From NCBI RefSeq assembly GCF_000215085.1, contig NC_015589.1, forward strand, positions 1,302,001 to 1,366,000: 64,000 nucleotides of DNA, in the 5' to 3' direction. The position numbers were made by a program, and so were the translations under genes. Positions within the stretch are counted from its first letter, which is position 1; each line of letters begins with the position of its first letter. The notes beneath the pieces are model-generated. The model saw nothing but the letters and a program-made list of their open reading frames with translations, had not been told where the DNA came from and made no database searches. The DNA comes from Desulforamulus ruminis DSM 2154. GTDB taxonomy: Bacteria; Bacillota; Desulfotomaculia; Desulfotomaculales; Desulfotomaculaceae. Of this stretch, positions 30,806 to 38,735 are shown in pieces.

Positions 30806-30855
30806 AGGAGAATATTTCCATCTCATTGAGTGGAAATGTTCTCCTTTGAGTTTTT
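30806..30855 (+). terminator. Terminator after gatB
   Basis: A perfect 15-bp stem (AGGAGAATATTTCCA with TGGAAATGTTCTCCT, one T-G pair) and 10-base loop, followed by TTGAGTTTTT. Confidence 0.85.
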
Positions 30856-30987
30856 AAACAGCTCTTTCTCCATGTCATGAGTCAAAAGGCTTTAAAAAGA
30901 TATGACGAAGATTTTGTTTTAATAATAAGACATCGAAGAAACAAGTGTCCAAATAAGATGATGAACAATATTTGCTCAATATTGATT

Positions 30988-31017
30988 TTGAGATATAACG
31001 AGATATGTAGAGATAAT
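30988..31017 (+). promoter_or_regulatory. Candidate promoter for the citrate/2-oxoglutarate operon
   Basis: TTGAGA (30988-30993), 18-base spacer, GATAAT (31012-31017). The 278 bases between the gatB terminator and this operon's first gene are A/T-rich and otherwise empty: no T-box specifier-like structure, no leader peptide and no leucine-type attenuator that I can see. A CAATATT..AATATTG inverted repeat at 30965-30983 could be an operator. Confidence 0.45.
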
Positions 31018-31133
31018 TAACAAAATTAAGACTATAATCAAGTATACAGTATAAGGGCGGTTTATCCATGTAATCGAGCAGCAGAATGTGATAACATATA
31101 GAAGTATAGGTATTTGAACAAGGAGGTTCGGTT

Positions 31134-32267
31134 ATGGAGAAGAGAAAAATATGGATTGTGGATACAACCCTGCGTGATGGCGAACAAACCGCCGGCGTCG
31201 TGTTTGCCAACCGCGAGAAGGTTCGTATTGCAAGCTTTTTAGATGAAATGGGTGTCGATCAAATAGAAGCGGGCGTTCCTGTTATGGGTGGGGACGAACA
31301 GGAAGCCATTAAGCAAATATGCCAGTTGGGTTTAAAAGCCAGCGTCATGGGCTGGAACCGGCCTGTTTTAAAGGATATCGAGGCTTCCCTGAAATGTGGT
31401 GTGGATGCCGTGGCGATATCCATTTCTACTTCGGATATTCACATTAAGCACAAGTTAAAAACCAGCCGCGAATGGGTGGTTGAGCACATGGTCCGGGCAA
31501 CGGAATTTGCCAAAAAAGAAGGCATGTACATTTCCGTTAACGCCGAGGATGCCTCCAGAAGTGACATGAACTTTTTAATTGAGTTTGCCAAGGCGGCCAA
31601 GCAGGCCGGGGCGGACCGCTTGCGCTATTGCGATACCGTGGGAATTCTGGAACCCTTCACTACCTATGAGCGAATTAAGGCATTAAAAGAAGCGGTGGAT
31701 CTTGAAGTTGAAATGCATACCCACAACGATTTCGGCATGGCCACCGCCAATGCTCTGGCCGGTGTCCGGGCAGGGGCCAACTGGGTAGGCGTGACCATTA
31801 TGGGGCTGGGCGAACGGGCCGGAAACTCTCCTCTGGAAGAAGTAGTTATGGCCCTCAAGCACCTCTATGATATTGACCTGAGCTTTAAGACCGAGATCTT
31901 TCGTGAAGTGGCGGAGTATGTATCCAGGGCCTCCGGCCGGGAACTGCATTGCAGCAAAGCCATTGTGGGCTCCAATATGTTTGCCCATGAATCCGGTATT
32001 CATGCGGATGGCGCCATTAAAAACCCCAAAACTTATGAAGCCTTCCAGCCCGAAGAAGTAGGCTTGGAACGCCAGATCGTCATTGGCAAGCATTCCGGAA
32101 CCGCTTCCCTGCGGATGAAGTTTGCCGAATATGGCATTGATTTAGCCAAGGAGGAGGCTGAAGAACTGCTGCCCAAGATTCGTTCCGCGGCCGTGTCCCT
32201 GAAACGGTCCCTATTTGACAAGGAACTCGTTTACATCTATGAAGACCATTTTGGAAAGAGGGATTAA
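31134..32267 (+). CDS. Homocitrate-synthase (NifV)-type acyl-CoA lyase; possible Re-citrate synthase
   Basis: DRE-TIM metallolyase of 377 residues that condenses acetyl-CoA with a 2-oxoacid. Signatures: VDTTLRDGEQTAGVVF at the N-terminus, the metal-binding HTHNDFGMATANAL, and the FAHESGIHADGAIKNP lid. It ends without the C-terminal regulatory domain of 2-isopropylmalate synthase, as in NifV and in Re-citrate synthases (characterised in Clostridium kluyveri and Dehalococcoides). Next come aconitase-family subunits and an isocitrate-type dehydrogenase. There is no nif gene and no leuA/ilv gene here. I therefore favour oxaloacetate as substrate (citrate product), with homocitrate as alternative. 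ATG behind AAGGAGG. Confidence 0.8.
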   Translation: MEKRKIWIVDTTLRDGEQTAGVVFANREKVRIASFLDEMGVDQIEAGVPVMGGDEQEAIKQICQLGLKASVMGWNRPVLKDIEASLKCGVDAVAISISTSDIHIKHKLKTSREWVVEHMVRATEFAKKEGMYISVNAEDASRSDMNFLIEFAKAAKQAGADRLRYCDTVGILEPFTTYERIKALKEAVDLEVEMHTHNDFGMATANALAGVRAGANWVGVTIMGLGERAGNSPLEEVVMALKHLYDIDLSFKTEIFREVAEYVSRASGRELHCSKAIVGSNMFAHESGIHADGAIKNPKTYEAFQPEEVGLERQIVIGKHSGTASLRMKFAEYGIDLAKEEAEELLPKIRSAAVSLKRSLFDKELVYIYEDHFGKRD

Positions 32268-32268
32268 G

Positions 32269-33525
32269 TTGGGGAAGACCATCATCGAAAAAATACTCTC
32301 TGCCCATAGCGGGCAGGAATGCACGGCCGGCGACATTGTGGTGGCCCAGGTTGATTTCGTTATGGGTCAGGACGGCACCTCGCCCCTGGCCATACGGGCC
32401 TTTGAAAATATGGATGGTAAGGAACTCTTTAATCCGGACAAGGTGGCCCTGGTGATTGACCACAGTTCCCCCAGCCCTTTGGAAGGAGTCTCCGCCCTGC
32501 ATAAGCTTATGCGGGAATTTGCCAAAAGCAAAGGCTGCCGGATGTATGACATCGGAGAGGGTGTTTGTCACCAGTTAATTCCTGAAAGTGGTAAAGTAGG
32601 ACCCGGGAGCCTGGTTATCGGGGCCGACAGCCATACCTGCACCTACGGTGCCCTGAACGCTTTCTCCACCGGGGTAGGTTCAACAGACCTGGCCGGAGGG
32701 TTAATTTCCGGGAAAATGTGGTTCAAAGTTCCGGAAACAGTTAAATTTGTTTGCAACGGGACCCTGCCCAAAGGAATCTATGCCAAGGATCTGATTCTTT
32801 ATTTAATGGGGCAGGTTACCGCGGACGGCTGCACCTATATGGCCGCGGAATATACCGGCGAAGCCATCACTGATTTATCCATGGAAGGCCGTTTTACCGT
32901 GTCCAACATGGCCATTGAAATGGGTGCTAAAGCCGGTCTGATGGAAGCGGACCACAAAACCTTTGAGTGGCTAAAGCAGCATACCGACCGCCAATTCCAG
33001 GCGGTTGCCAGCGATCCGGACGCGCGTTATCAGCGGGTTCTGGAATTCGATGTTTCCCAACTGGAACCCCAGGTAGCCAAACCCCACCGGGTGGACAACG
33101 TGTCTCCCATTTCTGAAGTCCTGGGAACACCGGTGCAGCAGGCGGTGATCGGCACCTGTACTAACGGCCGTTTGGAAGACCTGCGCATCGCCGCTTCCAT
33201 CCTGGAAGGTAAAAAAATTCATTCTGATGTAAGGCTGATTGTAGCCCCGGCCTCCCGGAAGATTTATCTGGACGCCATGAACGAGGGCACCCTTCAGAAA
33301 TTGGTAGAGGCCGGAGCGGCCGTCGTAACTCCCGGCTGCGGGCCCTGTGTGGGTACCCATAACGGGGTTCCCTCGGACGGCGAAAAAGTTATTTCAACGG
33401 CCAACCGTAACTTTAAAGGACGGATGGGCAACAGCAATGCCGAGATTTATCTGGCTTCACCGGCTACGGTGGCTGCATCGGCACTAACCGGAGTCATAAC
33501 CGACCCCAGACAATTTGTAAAGTAG
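32269..33525 (+). CDS. Aconitase/homoaconitase-family large subunit (LeuC-like)
   Basis: A 418-residue [4Fe-4S] hydro-lyase large subunit of the homoaconitase/isopropylmalate-dehydratase type. The cluster cysteines are in GTCTNGRLEDLR and VVTPGCGPCVGTHNG; other motifs are VIGADSHTCTYGAL and VIDHSSPSP. It works with the small subunit encoded next, isomerising citrate, homocitrate or isopropylmalate; the flanking genes favour citrate/isocitrate. The TTG start at 32269, one base after the preceding stop and five bases from GAGGGA, gives a normal N-terminus; the longer in-frame reading runs into the upstream gene. Confidence 0.88.
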   Translation: MGKTIIEKILSAHSGQECTAGDIVVAQVDFVMGQDGTSPLAIRAFENMDGKELFNPDKVALVIDHSSPSPLEGVSALHKLMREFAKSKGCRMYDIGEGVCHQLIPESGKVGPGSLVIGADSHTCTYGALNAFSTGVGSTDLAGGLISGKMWFKVPETVKFVCNGTLPKGIYAKDLILYLMGQVTADGCTYMAAEYTGEAITDLSMEGRFTVSNMAIEMGAKAGLMEADHKTFEWLKQHTDRQFQAVASDPDARYQRVLEFDVSQLEPQVAKPHRVDNVSPISEVLGTPVQQAVIGTCTNGRLEDLRIAASILEGKKIHSDVRLIVAPASRKIYLDAMNEGTLQKLVEAGAAVVTPGCGPCVGTHNGVPSDGEKVISTANRNFKGRMGNSNAEIYLASPATVAASALTGVITDPRQFVK

Positions 33526-33534
33526 GTGAAGCCA

Positions 33535-34044
33535 ATGAAATATCAAGGGAAATGCCATAAATTTGGCAACGATGTGAATACCGACTACATTATTTCAGGG
33601 AAATATAAATTTAAAACCCTGGACATGAACGAACTGGCCAAACACGTGATGGAAGATCTGGACCCTGATTTTTACAGCAAAGTAACCCCCGGGGACTTCA
33701 TTGTTGCGGGCAGCAATTTCGGCTGCGGTTCCTCCAGGGAGCAGGCGCCCTTAGCTATTAAACACGCCAATATCGGCGCTGTTCTGGCCAAATCCTTTGC
33801 CCGTATATTTTACCGGAATGCCATCAACACCGGCCTGCCGGTCATCGAATGCGATACCGACCTGATTGACGCCGGGGACCTGCTGGATATTGACTTGGCC
33901 GGCGGCGTCATCATTAACAAAACCAAGGATATTAAAATTACCGTTAAGCCATTGCCTAAAGTAATGATTACCATTTTAAACGACGGCGGACTGGCTCCCC
34001 ATTTCCGTAAACACGGTGGTTTTAACTTTGACCAGGGGGTTTAG
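33535..34044 (+). CDS. Aconitase/homoaconitase-family small (swivel) subunit (LeuD-like)
   Basis: A 169-residue swivelling-domain subunit. The N-terminal KFGNDVNTDYIISGKYKF leads into the loop that discriminates substrates in this family, then SNFGCGSSREQAPLAI and FARIFYRNAINTGLPVIE complete the active site. The specificity loop reads YKFK, differing from the YLRT and YLV-type loops reported for homoaconitase and isopropylmalate isomerase, which is compatible with a different substrate. I chose ATG at 33535 behind AGGTGAA over the GTG at 33526. Confidence 0.88.
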   Translation: MKYQGKCHKFGNDVNTDYIISGKYKFKTLDMNELAKHVMEDLDPDFYSKVTPGDFIVAGSNFGCGSSREQAPLAIKHANIGAVLAKSFARIFYRNAINTGLPVIECDTDLIDAGDLLDIDLAGGVIINKTKDIKITVKPLPKVMITILNDGGLAPHFRKHGGFNFDQGV

Positions 34045-34047
34045 CCA

Positions 34048-35046
34048 ATGGCCCATACCATTACATTGATTCCCGGAGACGGCATTGGCCCGGAAATTAC
34101 CGAGGCCGCCCGACGGGTGATTGAAGCCGCCGGGGTTCCCATCACTTGGGAAACCGTGGAGGCAGGGGAAGCGGTCATTGAGAAATACGGCAAACCCCTA
34201 CCGGATTCCGTTTTGGAATCCATCCGTAAAAATAAAGTGGCTCTCAAGGGACCTATTACCACTCCAGTGGGGAAGGGTTTCCGCAGCGTCAATGTCACCC
34301 TGCGGCAGGAACTGGACCTCTATGCCAACCTGCGTCCGGCCCGCAATCTGCCCGGAATTAAAAGCCGCTACCAGGATACGGATTTATTGATTGTGCGGGA
34401 AAACACCGAGGACCTGTACGCCGGGGTGGAGCACCGGGTGGGCCGGGACGCCGCTGAAAGCATTAAAATTATCACCCGGGAGGCCTCCCGGCGCATTGCC
34501 CGCTTTGCTTTTGACATAGCCCAAAAGCAGGGCCGCAGCAAGGTGACGGCAGTGCATAAGGCCAATATTATGAAGCTGTCGGACGGTCTGTTTCTGGAAA
34601 GCGTCCGGACGGTGGCGGAAGAATATCCCCAGATAACTTACGAGGAGATCATTGTGGACGCCATGTGTATGAAACTGGTGCAGGAACCGGAGCAGTACGA
34701 CGTACTGGTGCTGCCCAATCTGTATGGCGATATCGTCTCGGATCTCTGTGCCGGCCTGGTAGGAGGTCTAGGTGTTGCGCCCGGGGCCAACATTGGTCTG
34801 GAATGTGCCGTATTCGAAGCGGTTCACGGCAGCGCCCCCCAGTTGGCGGGCCTAAATCAGGCCAATCCACTGGCCATTATTTTATCCGGCGTCATGATGC
34901 TGAAGCATTTGCAAGAATACAAGGCTGCTGCAAAGATAGAAGAAGCTTTGATCAAGGTTCTGGAGGAAGGAAAACACCGGACCTTTGATTTAGGCGGAAA
35001 AACCACCACCAGCGAGATGGCAACTGCCATTATTGATAAAATGTGA
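34048..35046 (+). CDS. NAD-dependent isocitrate dehydrogenase-type decarboxylating dehydrogenase
   Basis: Beta-decarboxylating dehydrogenase of 332 residues. The family is shared by isocitrate, isopropylmalate and homoisocitrate dehydrogenases; the substrate is read from the loop [18 protein letters not shown] (about 89-106). The Ser-x-Asn-x-x-x-Arg arrangement contacts the gamma-carboxylate of isocitrate and is found in isocitrate dehydrogenases, not in LeuB. Further motifs are [12 protein letters not shown], the [16 protein letters not shown] lysine region, and [17 protein letters not shown] with metal aspartates. Expected product is 2-oxoglutarate for glutamate synthesis. Last gene of the operon. 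Confidence 0.85.
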   Translation: MAHTITLIPGDGIGPEITEAARRVIEAAGVPITWETVEAGEAVIEKYGKPLPDSVLESIRKNKVALKGPITTPVGKGFRSVNVTLRQELDLYANLRPARNLPGIKSRYQDTDLLIVRENTEDLYAGVEHRVGRDAAESIKIITREASRRIARFAFDIAQKQGRSKVTAVHKANIMKLSDGLFLESVRTVAEEYPQITYEEIIVDAMCMKLVQEPEQYDVLVLPNLYGDIVSDLCAGLVGGLGVAPGANIGLECAVFEAVHGSAPQLAGLNQANPLAIILSGVMMLKHLQEYKAAAKIEEALIKVLEEGKHRTFDLGGKTTTSEMATAIIDKM

Positions 35047-35078
35047 GATAAGAATAGGCATGTTTTGATTTATTTTAT

Positions 35079-35107
35079 GCTGAAGTCTAACGGACTTCAG
35101 CTTTTTT
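35079..35107 (+). terminator. Terminator of the citrate/2-oxoglutarate operon
   Basis: GCTGAAGTC / GACTTCAGC 9-bp stem with a short loop and TTTTTT tail. Confidence 0.9.
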
Positions 35108-35219
35108 GTTGCTTTTCTCGAAATTTGTGTTTTGTTGGTACATTTTTAGCATCGGGAGTTTGTACAAAAATTTATAAAAAGTAAAACCCTATTGTCCACT
35201 AAGCTAAAAAATGGTAAAC

Positions 35220-35248
35220 TTGCATAAAGTAATGATAATGATTATCAA
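35220..35248 (+). promoter_or_regulatory. Candidate promoter of the methyltransferase gene
   Basis: TTGCAT (35220-35225), 17-base spacer, TATCAA (35243-35248). The Fur-like palindrome covers the spacer and most of the -10, the expected layout for repression by occlusion. Confidence 0.55.
35233..35247. promoter_or_regulatory. Fur box (perfect 7-1-7 palindrome)
   Basis: TGATAATGATTATCA is an exact 7-1-7 inverted repeat identical to the Gram-positive Fur consensus core TGATAATNATTATCA. It predicts iron-dependent repression of the downstream gene. PerR and Zur boxes are similar in form, but this sequence fits Fur best. Confidence 0.82.
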
Positions 35249-35344
35249 TATTAATTTTGCATGATTTATATAAGAGTTATCTAGTAGAGACGGTTTAGGT
35301 TATTCATCTATGGATATATGGAGAATCACGGGGGGCGGGGTGAC

Positions 35345-35974
35345 ATGGTGACGGAAAAGGGAAGGAAGTTTAACGGAAGAATCGGTGGGGCTGCTTATGA
35401 TCGATGGGTTTCACTTATGCTTATGAGTCAGACCTATTATCAAAAAGCCATCGGAGATCTTCAGCTTCCGCCGGGGTCTAGGGTGCTGGAATTGGGTTGC
35501 GGGACGGGATCCTTAAGTATTGCCCTTGCTGAAAGGGCAGATCGTTCTTCTGTGTTCTATGGCGTTGATATAGCGGAAGATCAACTGAGTTATGCCCGGG
35601 TCAAGACCCAGGAAGTCCCGTGCACTTTTCAGTTTATCAATTGTTCCATGGATGAGCTTATTTTTGAGGATCAATACTTTGATGCGGTGATCACTTCCCT
35701 GGCCCTGCATGAAACACCGCCCGCCGTGAGGCGGGGTGCGATTCTGGAGACTGCCCGTGTCTTAAAACCGGAAGGGCAGTTTATTCTTGTGGACTGGAGC
35801 AAGCCGCGTTTTGGGCTAATGAGTGCCCTTTGGCTTCCGTTCCTGTTTATGGGAGCGTGGCGGGATAATTGGTACAATGAGTATCGCTTGCTGTGCGAAG
35901 CCGGTGGCTTGGTTCTGGTGGAGGACGAATATATCAATTCATTAATCCGACGGCAGCGGTTTATCAGAATTTGA
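35345..35974 (+). CDS. SAM-dependent class I methyltransferase, iron-regulated
   Basis: A 209-residue Rossmann methyltransferase. Motif I is VLELGCGTGSLSIALAE (about 39-55), followed by the acidic GVDIAEDQLSYA and the motif IV-like FDAVITSLALHETPP and RVLKPEGQFILVDW. A hydrophobic segment (FGLMSALWLPFLFMGAW) near the C-terminal third suggests membrane contact or a lipid-like substrate. The substrate is unknown to me; UbiE-like and arsenite/phospholipid methylases share this architecture. I use the ATG at 35345, behind a GGGGGGCGGGG purine run; ATG 35318 is an alternative. A perfect Fur box lies about 100 bases upstream. Confidence 0.8.
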   Translation: MVTEKGRKFNGRIGGAAYDRWVSLMLMSQTYYQKAIGDLQLPPGSRVLELGCGTGSLSIALAERADRSSVFYGVDIAEDQLSYARVKTQEVPCTFQFINCSMDELIFEDQYFDAVITSLALHETPPAVRRGAILETARVLKPEGQFILVDWSKPRFGLMSALWLPFLFMGAWRDNWYNEYRLLCEAGGLVLVEDEYINSLIRRQRFIRI

Positions 35975-36017
35975 GGCAGTTCTCCCTTTTATATGGAACG
36001 AATCCAACAAGGATTGT

Positions 36018-36034
36018 CATTTACATCATTTTTT
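36018..36034. repeat. 17-bp direct repeat, left copy (possible att-like site)
   Basis: CATTTACATCATTTTTT, identical to 47582-47598. The two copies bracket the second coiled-coil gene plus the entire phage-tail cluster (about 11.6 kb). The sequence is A/T-rich and short, and no integrase lies between them, so this is only a candidate boundary. Confidence 0.4.
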
Positions 36035-36090
36035 GTTCATGGTATTATTTGGGTATCAAATGGTTATCTCTTCGATGAAAGGAATTACCC

Positions 36091-36504
36091 ATGAACAATG
36101 AAGAAAAGATTTTACAGATCCTAACTCAAATGCAAGCTGACGTCTCTGGCTTAAAACAAGGGCAAGAGGAAATTAAAACCGATATTTCTGGATTAAAACA
36201 GAGTCAAGAAGAAATCAGAGTCGATATCTCTGGTTTGAAACAGAGTCAAGAAGAAATCAGAGTCGATATCTCTGGTTTGAAACAGAGTCAAGAAGAAATC
36301 AGAGTCGATATCTCTGGTTTGAAACAGAGTCAAGAAGAAATCAGAGCCGATATCTCTGGTTTGAACCAAAGTCAAGCGAAACTGGAACAAGGACAAGAGG
36401 AAATTAAAGCAGACATTCGGTTTATCAAGATGACATTAAACGAATTTGCTAAAGATATTGGCATGCTGGACAATCGCACGGAGAGTTTGAAAAAGGTTAA
36501 ATAG
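36091..36504 (+). CDS. Coiled-coil protein with 14-residue tandem repeats
   Basis: A 137-residue hydrophilic protein, function unknown. Residues about 17-100 are six 14-residue units of the form D-I-S-G-L-K-Q-S-Q-E-E-I-R-V, with near-identical 42-base DNA repeats. The register (two heptads per unit) predicts a long parallel coiled coil. The N-terminal NNEEKILQILTQMQADV and C-terminal IRFIKMTLNEFAKDIGML are outside the repeat. There is no signal peptide. Its general plan matches the 18.1-kb gene. It lies immediately upstream of the tail cluster, within the 17-bp direct repeats, but has its own terminator, so a link to the tail genes is unproven. Confidence 0.75.
   Translation: MNNEEKILQILTQMQADVSGLKQGQEEIKTDISGLKQSQEEIRVDISGLKQSQEEIRVDISGLKQSQEEIRVDISGLKQSQEEIRADISGLNQSQAKLEQGQEEIKADIRFIKMTLNEFAKDIGMLDNRTESLKKVK
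36139..36390 (+). repeat. 42-bp tandem repeat array inside the coiled-coil gene
   Basis: Six units starting at 36139, 36181, 36223, 36265, 36307 and 36349. Units at 36223 and 36265 are identical; the unit at 36307 differs only at its end (AGAGCC). The outer units have diverged, the pattern left by recent slippage or unequal exchange in the middle. Confidence 0.9.
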
Positions 36505-36609
36505 TCTATCCAAAGAAATGCGAAAAAGGAAAAGGAATTCACCTCATGTCCTTTTAATGTCCTGGTTTTTGAGCAGCAATAAGATAAAATGATATTAGTA
36601 AAAATATCA

Positions 36610-36632
36610 ACCGCCCCAGTGGCGGTTTTTTA
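36610..36632 (+). terminator. Terminator after the 36.1-kb coiled-coil gene
   Basis: ACCGCC / GGCGGT stem, CCAGT-type loop, T6 tail. It separates the coiled-coil gene from the tail cluster. Confidence 0.85.
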
Positions 36633-36790
36633 CTTCAAATGAACAAGTAAGGCAACTCGGCGGTGAATAAATAATCTTTTTGTTTTTCAAATGAAAGGAG
36701 GTGATAGAGACCGCTGGTATCAGGTAGAGCGAGAAGAATTTTTGCAGTTTAAGGAGGTCATGGTAGTAAGATACGGCAGGGGGAGGTTTT

Positions 36791-37216
36791 ATGCTCAATA
36801 AAATTGTAGATGCCATTGGGTTCAAACTAGGCCAGGCATTTGGTGATGAATTTACCATTTACAGCGATACGGAGGAACAAGGAGTGACAGCGCCTTGTTT
36901 TTTTATTGCTGTTTTAAGCCCTAGCCAACAACCGGTTATCGGAAGGAGATATTTTAAAAAGCATCCCTTTGACATTCATTATTACCCTCAAGGACCGGAC
37001 AAGCAAAGGGAAATCAATGATGTAGCCGACAGCTTAAAGGAAGTGCTGGCATACATCACGACGGATGGCCATCTGCTGGCCGGAACCAAAATGCACCATC
37101 AGGTGCTTGACGGAATATTGCATTTCTATGTGGAGTACAACCTGTTTGTTCTGAAACAAATGGAACCGGATGAAACAATGGGAGAATTAACAATCCATGG
37201 TACGGTGAAAGGGTGA
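36791..37216 (+). CDS. Phage tail terminator family protein (XkdJ-like, DUF6838)
   Basis: A 141-residue protein at the position of xkdJ in the Bacillus defective phage PBSX, first gene of the tail module. The N-terminal NKIVDAIGFKLGQAFGDEF and the FFIAVLSPSQQPVIGRRYFK and PFDIHYYPQ strands fit the tail terminator/completion fold. Such proteins cap the contractile tail tube. The start ATG follows GGGAGG. In PBSX the gene upstream would be a head-tail connector; here there is only a terminator and a 160-base leader, so the cluster begins headless. Confidence 0.72.
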   Translation: MLNKIVDAIGFKLGQAFGDEFTIYSDTEEQGVTAPCFFIAVLSPSQQPVIGRRYFKKHPFDIHYYPQGPDKQREINDVADSLKEVLAYITTDGHLLAGTKMHHQVLDGILHFYVEYNLFVLKQMEPDETMGELTIHGTVKG

Positions 37217-37220
37217 TTTG

Positions 37221-37412
37221 ATGATAGATCTAAAAATGACTGCCAACAAAGAGCTGGAAAAAAAGACGTTTACCAAGAAACAAATATTGCTCTGCCAGAA
37301 GTACACCGACAGAAAGGATTTAGTTCGTGTACTGTTGGAGGATGACACTCTCTACAGCTTGGAGCAAGTGGATGCATTGTTAAAAAAATTTATGGAAGGT
37401 AAGGTGAACTAA
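37221..37412 (+). CDS. Small XkzB-like tail-cluster protein
   Basis: A 63-residue basic, helical protein located between the terminator gene and the sheath gene, the place of xkzB in PBSX. Recognisable features are KKTFTKKQILLCQKYTDRKD and the acidic C-terminal YSLEQVDALLKKFMEGKVN. The ATG at 37221 with GAAAGGGTGA upstream is preferred to TTG 37218. Function in the family is not established. Confidence 0.65.
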   Translation: MIDLKMTANKELEKKTFTKKQILLCQKYTDRKDLVRVLLEDDTLYSLEQVDALLKKFMEGKVN

Positions 37413-37414
37413 CT

Positions 37415-38719
37415 ATGGCACTAGGTGGCGGGACTTTCCTAACCCAAAACAAAGTATTACCCGGAACCTATATCAACTTCGTCAGCGCTTCCAGAGCGTC
37501 GGCAACGCTGAGCGACAGGGGTTACGCGGCAATGGCCCTGGAACTGGACTGGGGGGTTGATGGTGAGATATTCACCGTGGAAGCAGGGGATTTTCAAAAG
37601 GAATCCCTAAAAATTTTTGGCTATGATTATAGCAGCGACAAGCTAAAAGGTTTGCGGGATTTATTTAAAAATATTCGTACCGGCCACTTTTACCGGCTGA
37701 ACTCCGGGGAAAAGGCATCCTGCGTTTACGCTACCGCCAAGTACAGCGGCACCCGGGGCAATGACCTTAAAATCATTATTCAGACCAATGTGGATGACCC
37801 CTCCCAATACGATGTCATTACCATGCTGGATACAACCCAGGTTGAGGTTCAGACCGTTGCGGCTGTCACGGAGTTAGTGGACAATGATTTTGTGCTTTGG
37901 AATGATTCGGCAGAACTGGCGCCAACGGCGGCAACACCGCTGACCGGGGGCAGCAATGCCGCTGAGGTAACCGGCGCAGAATACCAGACTTTTCTGGATA
38001 AAATCGAATCTTATACTTTTAACACCCTTGGCTGCTTATCTACAACTGCTACCGTGATAAATCTCTATCAGCAGTTTACTAAGCGCATGCGGGATGAAGT
38101 GGGCGTAAAGTTCCAGACCGTTGTTTATCGAGGGGCGGCTGATGATGAAGGCGTGATCAGCCTGCAGAACAAAGTGACGGACCATGCCAACCCGGCCTCT
38201 TTGGTTTACTGGGTGACCGGCATTGCCGCAGGATGCGAAGTCAACAAGAGCAATACCAACAAGGTATATGACGGGGAATTTGCGGTGGATGTGAATTACA
38301 AACAAAGTGAGCTGGAGGCAGGCATCAAGACCGGCAAATTTATGCTGCACAAAGTGGGCGACAAGATCCGGGTGCTGGAAGATATTAATACCTTTATATC
38401 CGTTACCCCGGATAAAAACAACGACTTCAGCAGCAATCAAACCGTGCGGGTGCTGGACCAAATTGCCAATGACATTGCGGTATTGTTCAACACAAAGTAC
38501 CTTGGCAACGTACCCAATAATCAGGCCGGAAGAATTTCTTTTTGGAATGATGTGGTTAGCTACCATAAGGAACTGGAAAGGATTCAGGCCATTGAGGATT
38601 TTGTCCCTGAAGACATCCTTGTTGAGAAGGGGAATGATAAAAAATCCGTGGTGGTTACCAATACCGTAACACCGGTCAATGCCATGACCAAACTTTATAT
38701 GACCGTGGTTGTCCAATAA
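37415..38719 (+). CDS. Contractile tail sheath protein (XkdK-like)
   Basis: A 434-residue protein with the sheath N-terminus (GGGTFLTQNKVLPGTYINF) and the C-terminal sheath fold (VRVLDQIANDIAVLFNTKYL, VTPVNAMTKLYMTVVVQ). Sheath subunits form the outer contracting cylinder of myophage tails and tailocins and interlock through their terminal arms. It is followed by the tube gene with a 16-base gap, as in PBSX. Presence of sheath makes this a contractile (R-type, not F-type) particle. Confidence 0.9.
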   Translation: MALGGGTFLTQNKVLPGTYINFVSASRASATLSDRGYAAMALELDWGVDGEIFTVEAGDFQKESLKIFGYDYSSDKLKGLRDLFKNIRTGHFYRLNSGEKASCVYATAKYSGTRGNDLKIIIQTNVDDPSQYDVITMLDTTQVEVQTVAAVTELVDNDFVLWNDSAELAPTAATPLTGGSNAAEVTGAEYQTFLDKIESYTFNTLGCLSTTATVINLYQQFTKRMRDEVGVKFQTVVYRGAADDEGVISLQNKVTDHANPASLVYWVTGIAAGCEVNKSNTNKVYDGEFAVDVNYKQSELEAGIKTGKFMLHKVGDKIRVLEDINTFISVTPDKNNDFSSNQTVRVLDQIANDIAVLFNTKYLGNVPNNQAGRISFWNDVVSYHKELERIQAIEDFVPEDILVEKGNDKKSVVVTNTVTPVNAMTKLYMTVVVQ

Positions 38720-38735
38720 CAAAGGAGGGTTACAC

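Noticed and set aside
30875-31210. 111-codon minus-strand frame between gatB and the synthase gene
   Set aside because: A/T-rich translation full of Tyr/Leu/Ser, no ribosome site, and it overlaps the promoter and start of the plus-strand operon.
31134-35046. Ordinary leucine operon (leuA-C-D-B)
   Set aside because: The synthase lacks the leucine-regulated domain, the dehydrogenase has an isocitrate-type loop, and no leucine T-box or ilv genes are present.
36691-36801. 36-codon frame before the tail terminator gene, near an AAAGGAGGTGAT sequence
   Set aside because: The ribosome-like sequence lies inside the frame, not before its ATG, and the peptide resembles nothing; it might be a leader peptide but cannot be supported.
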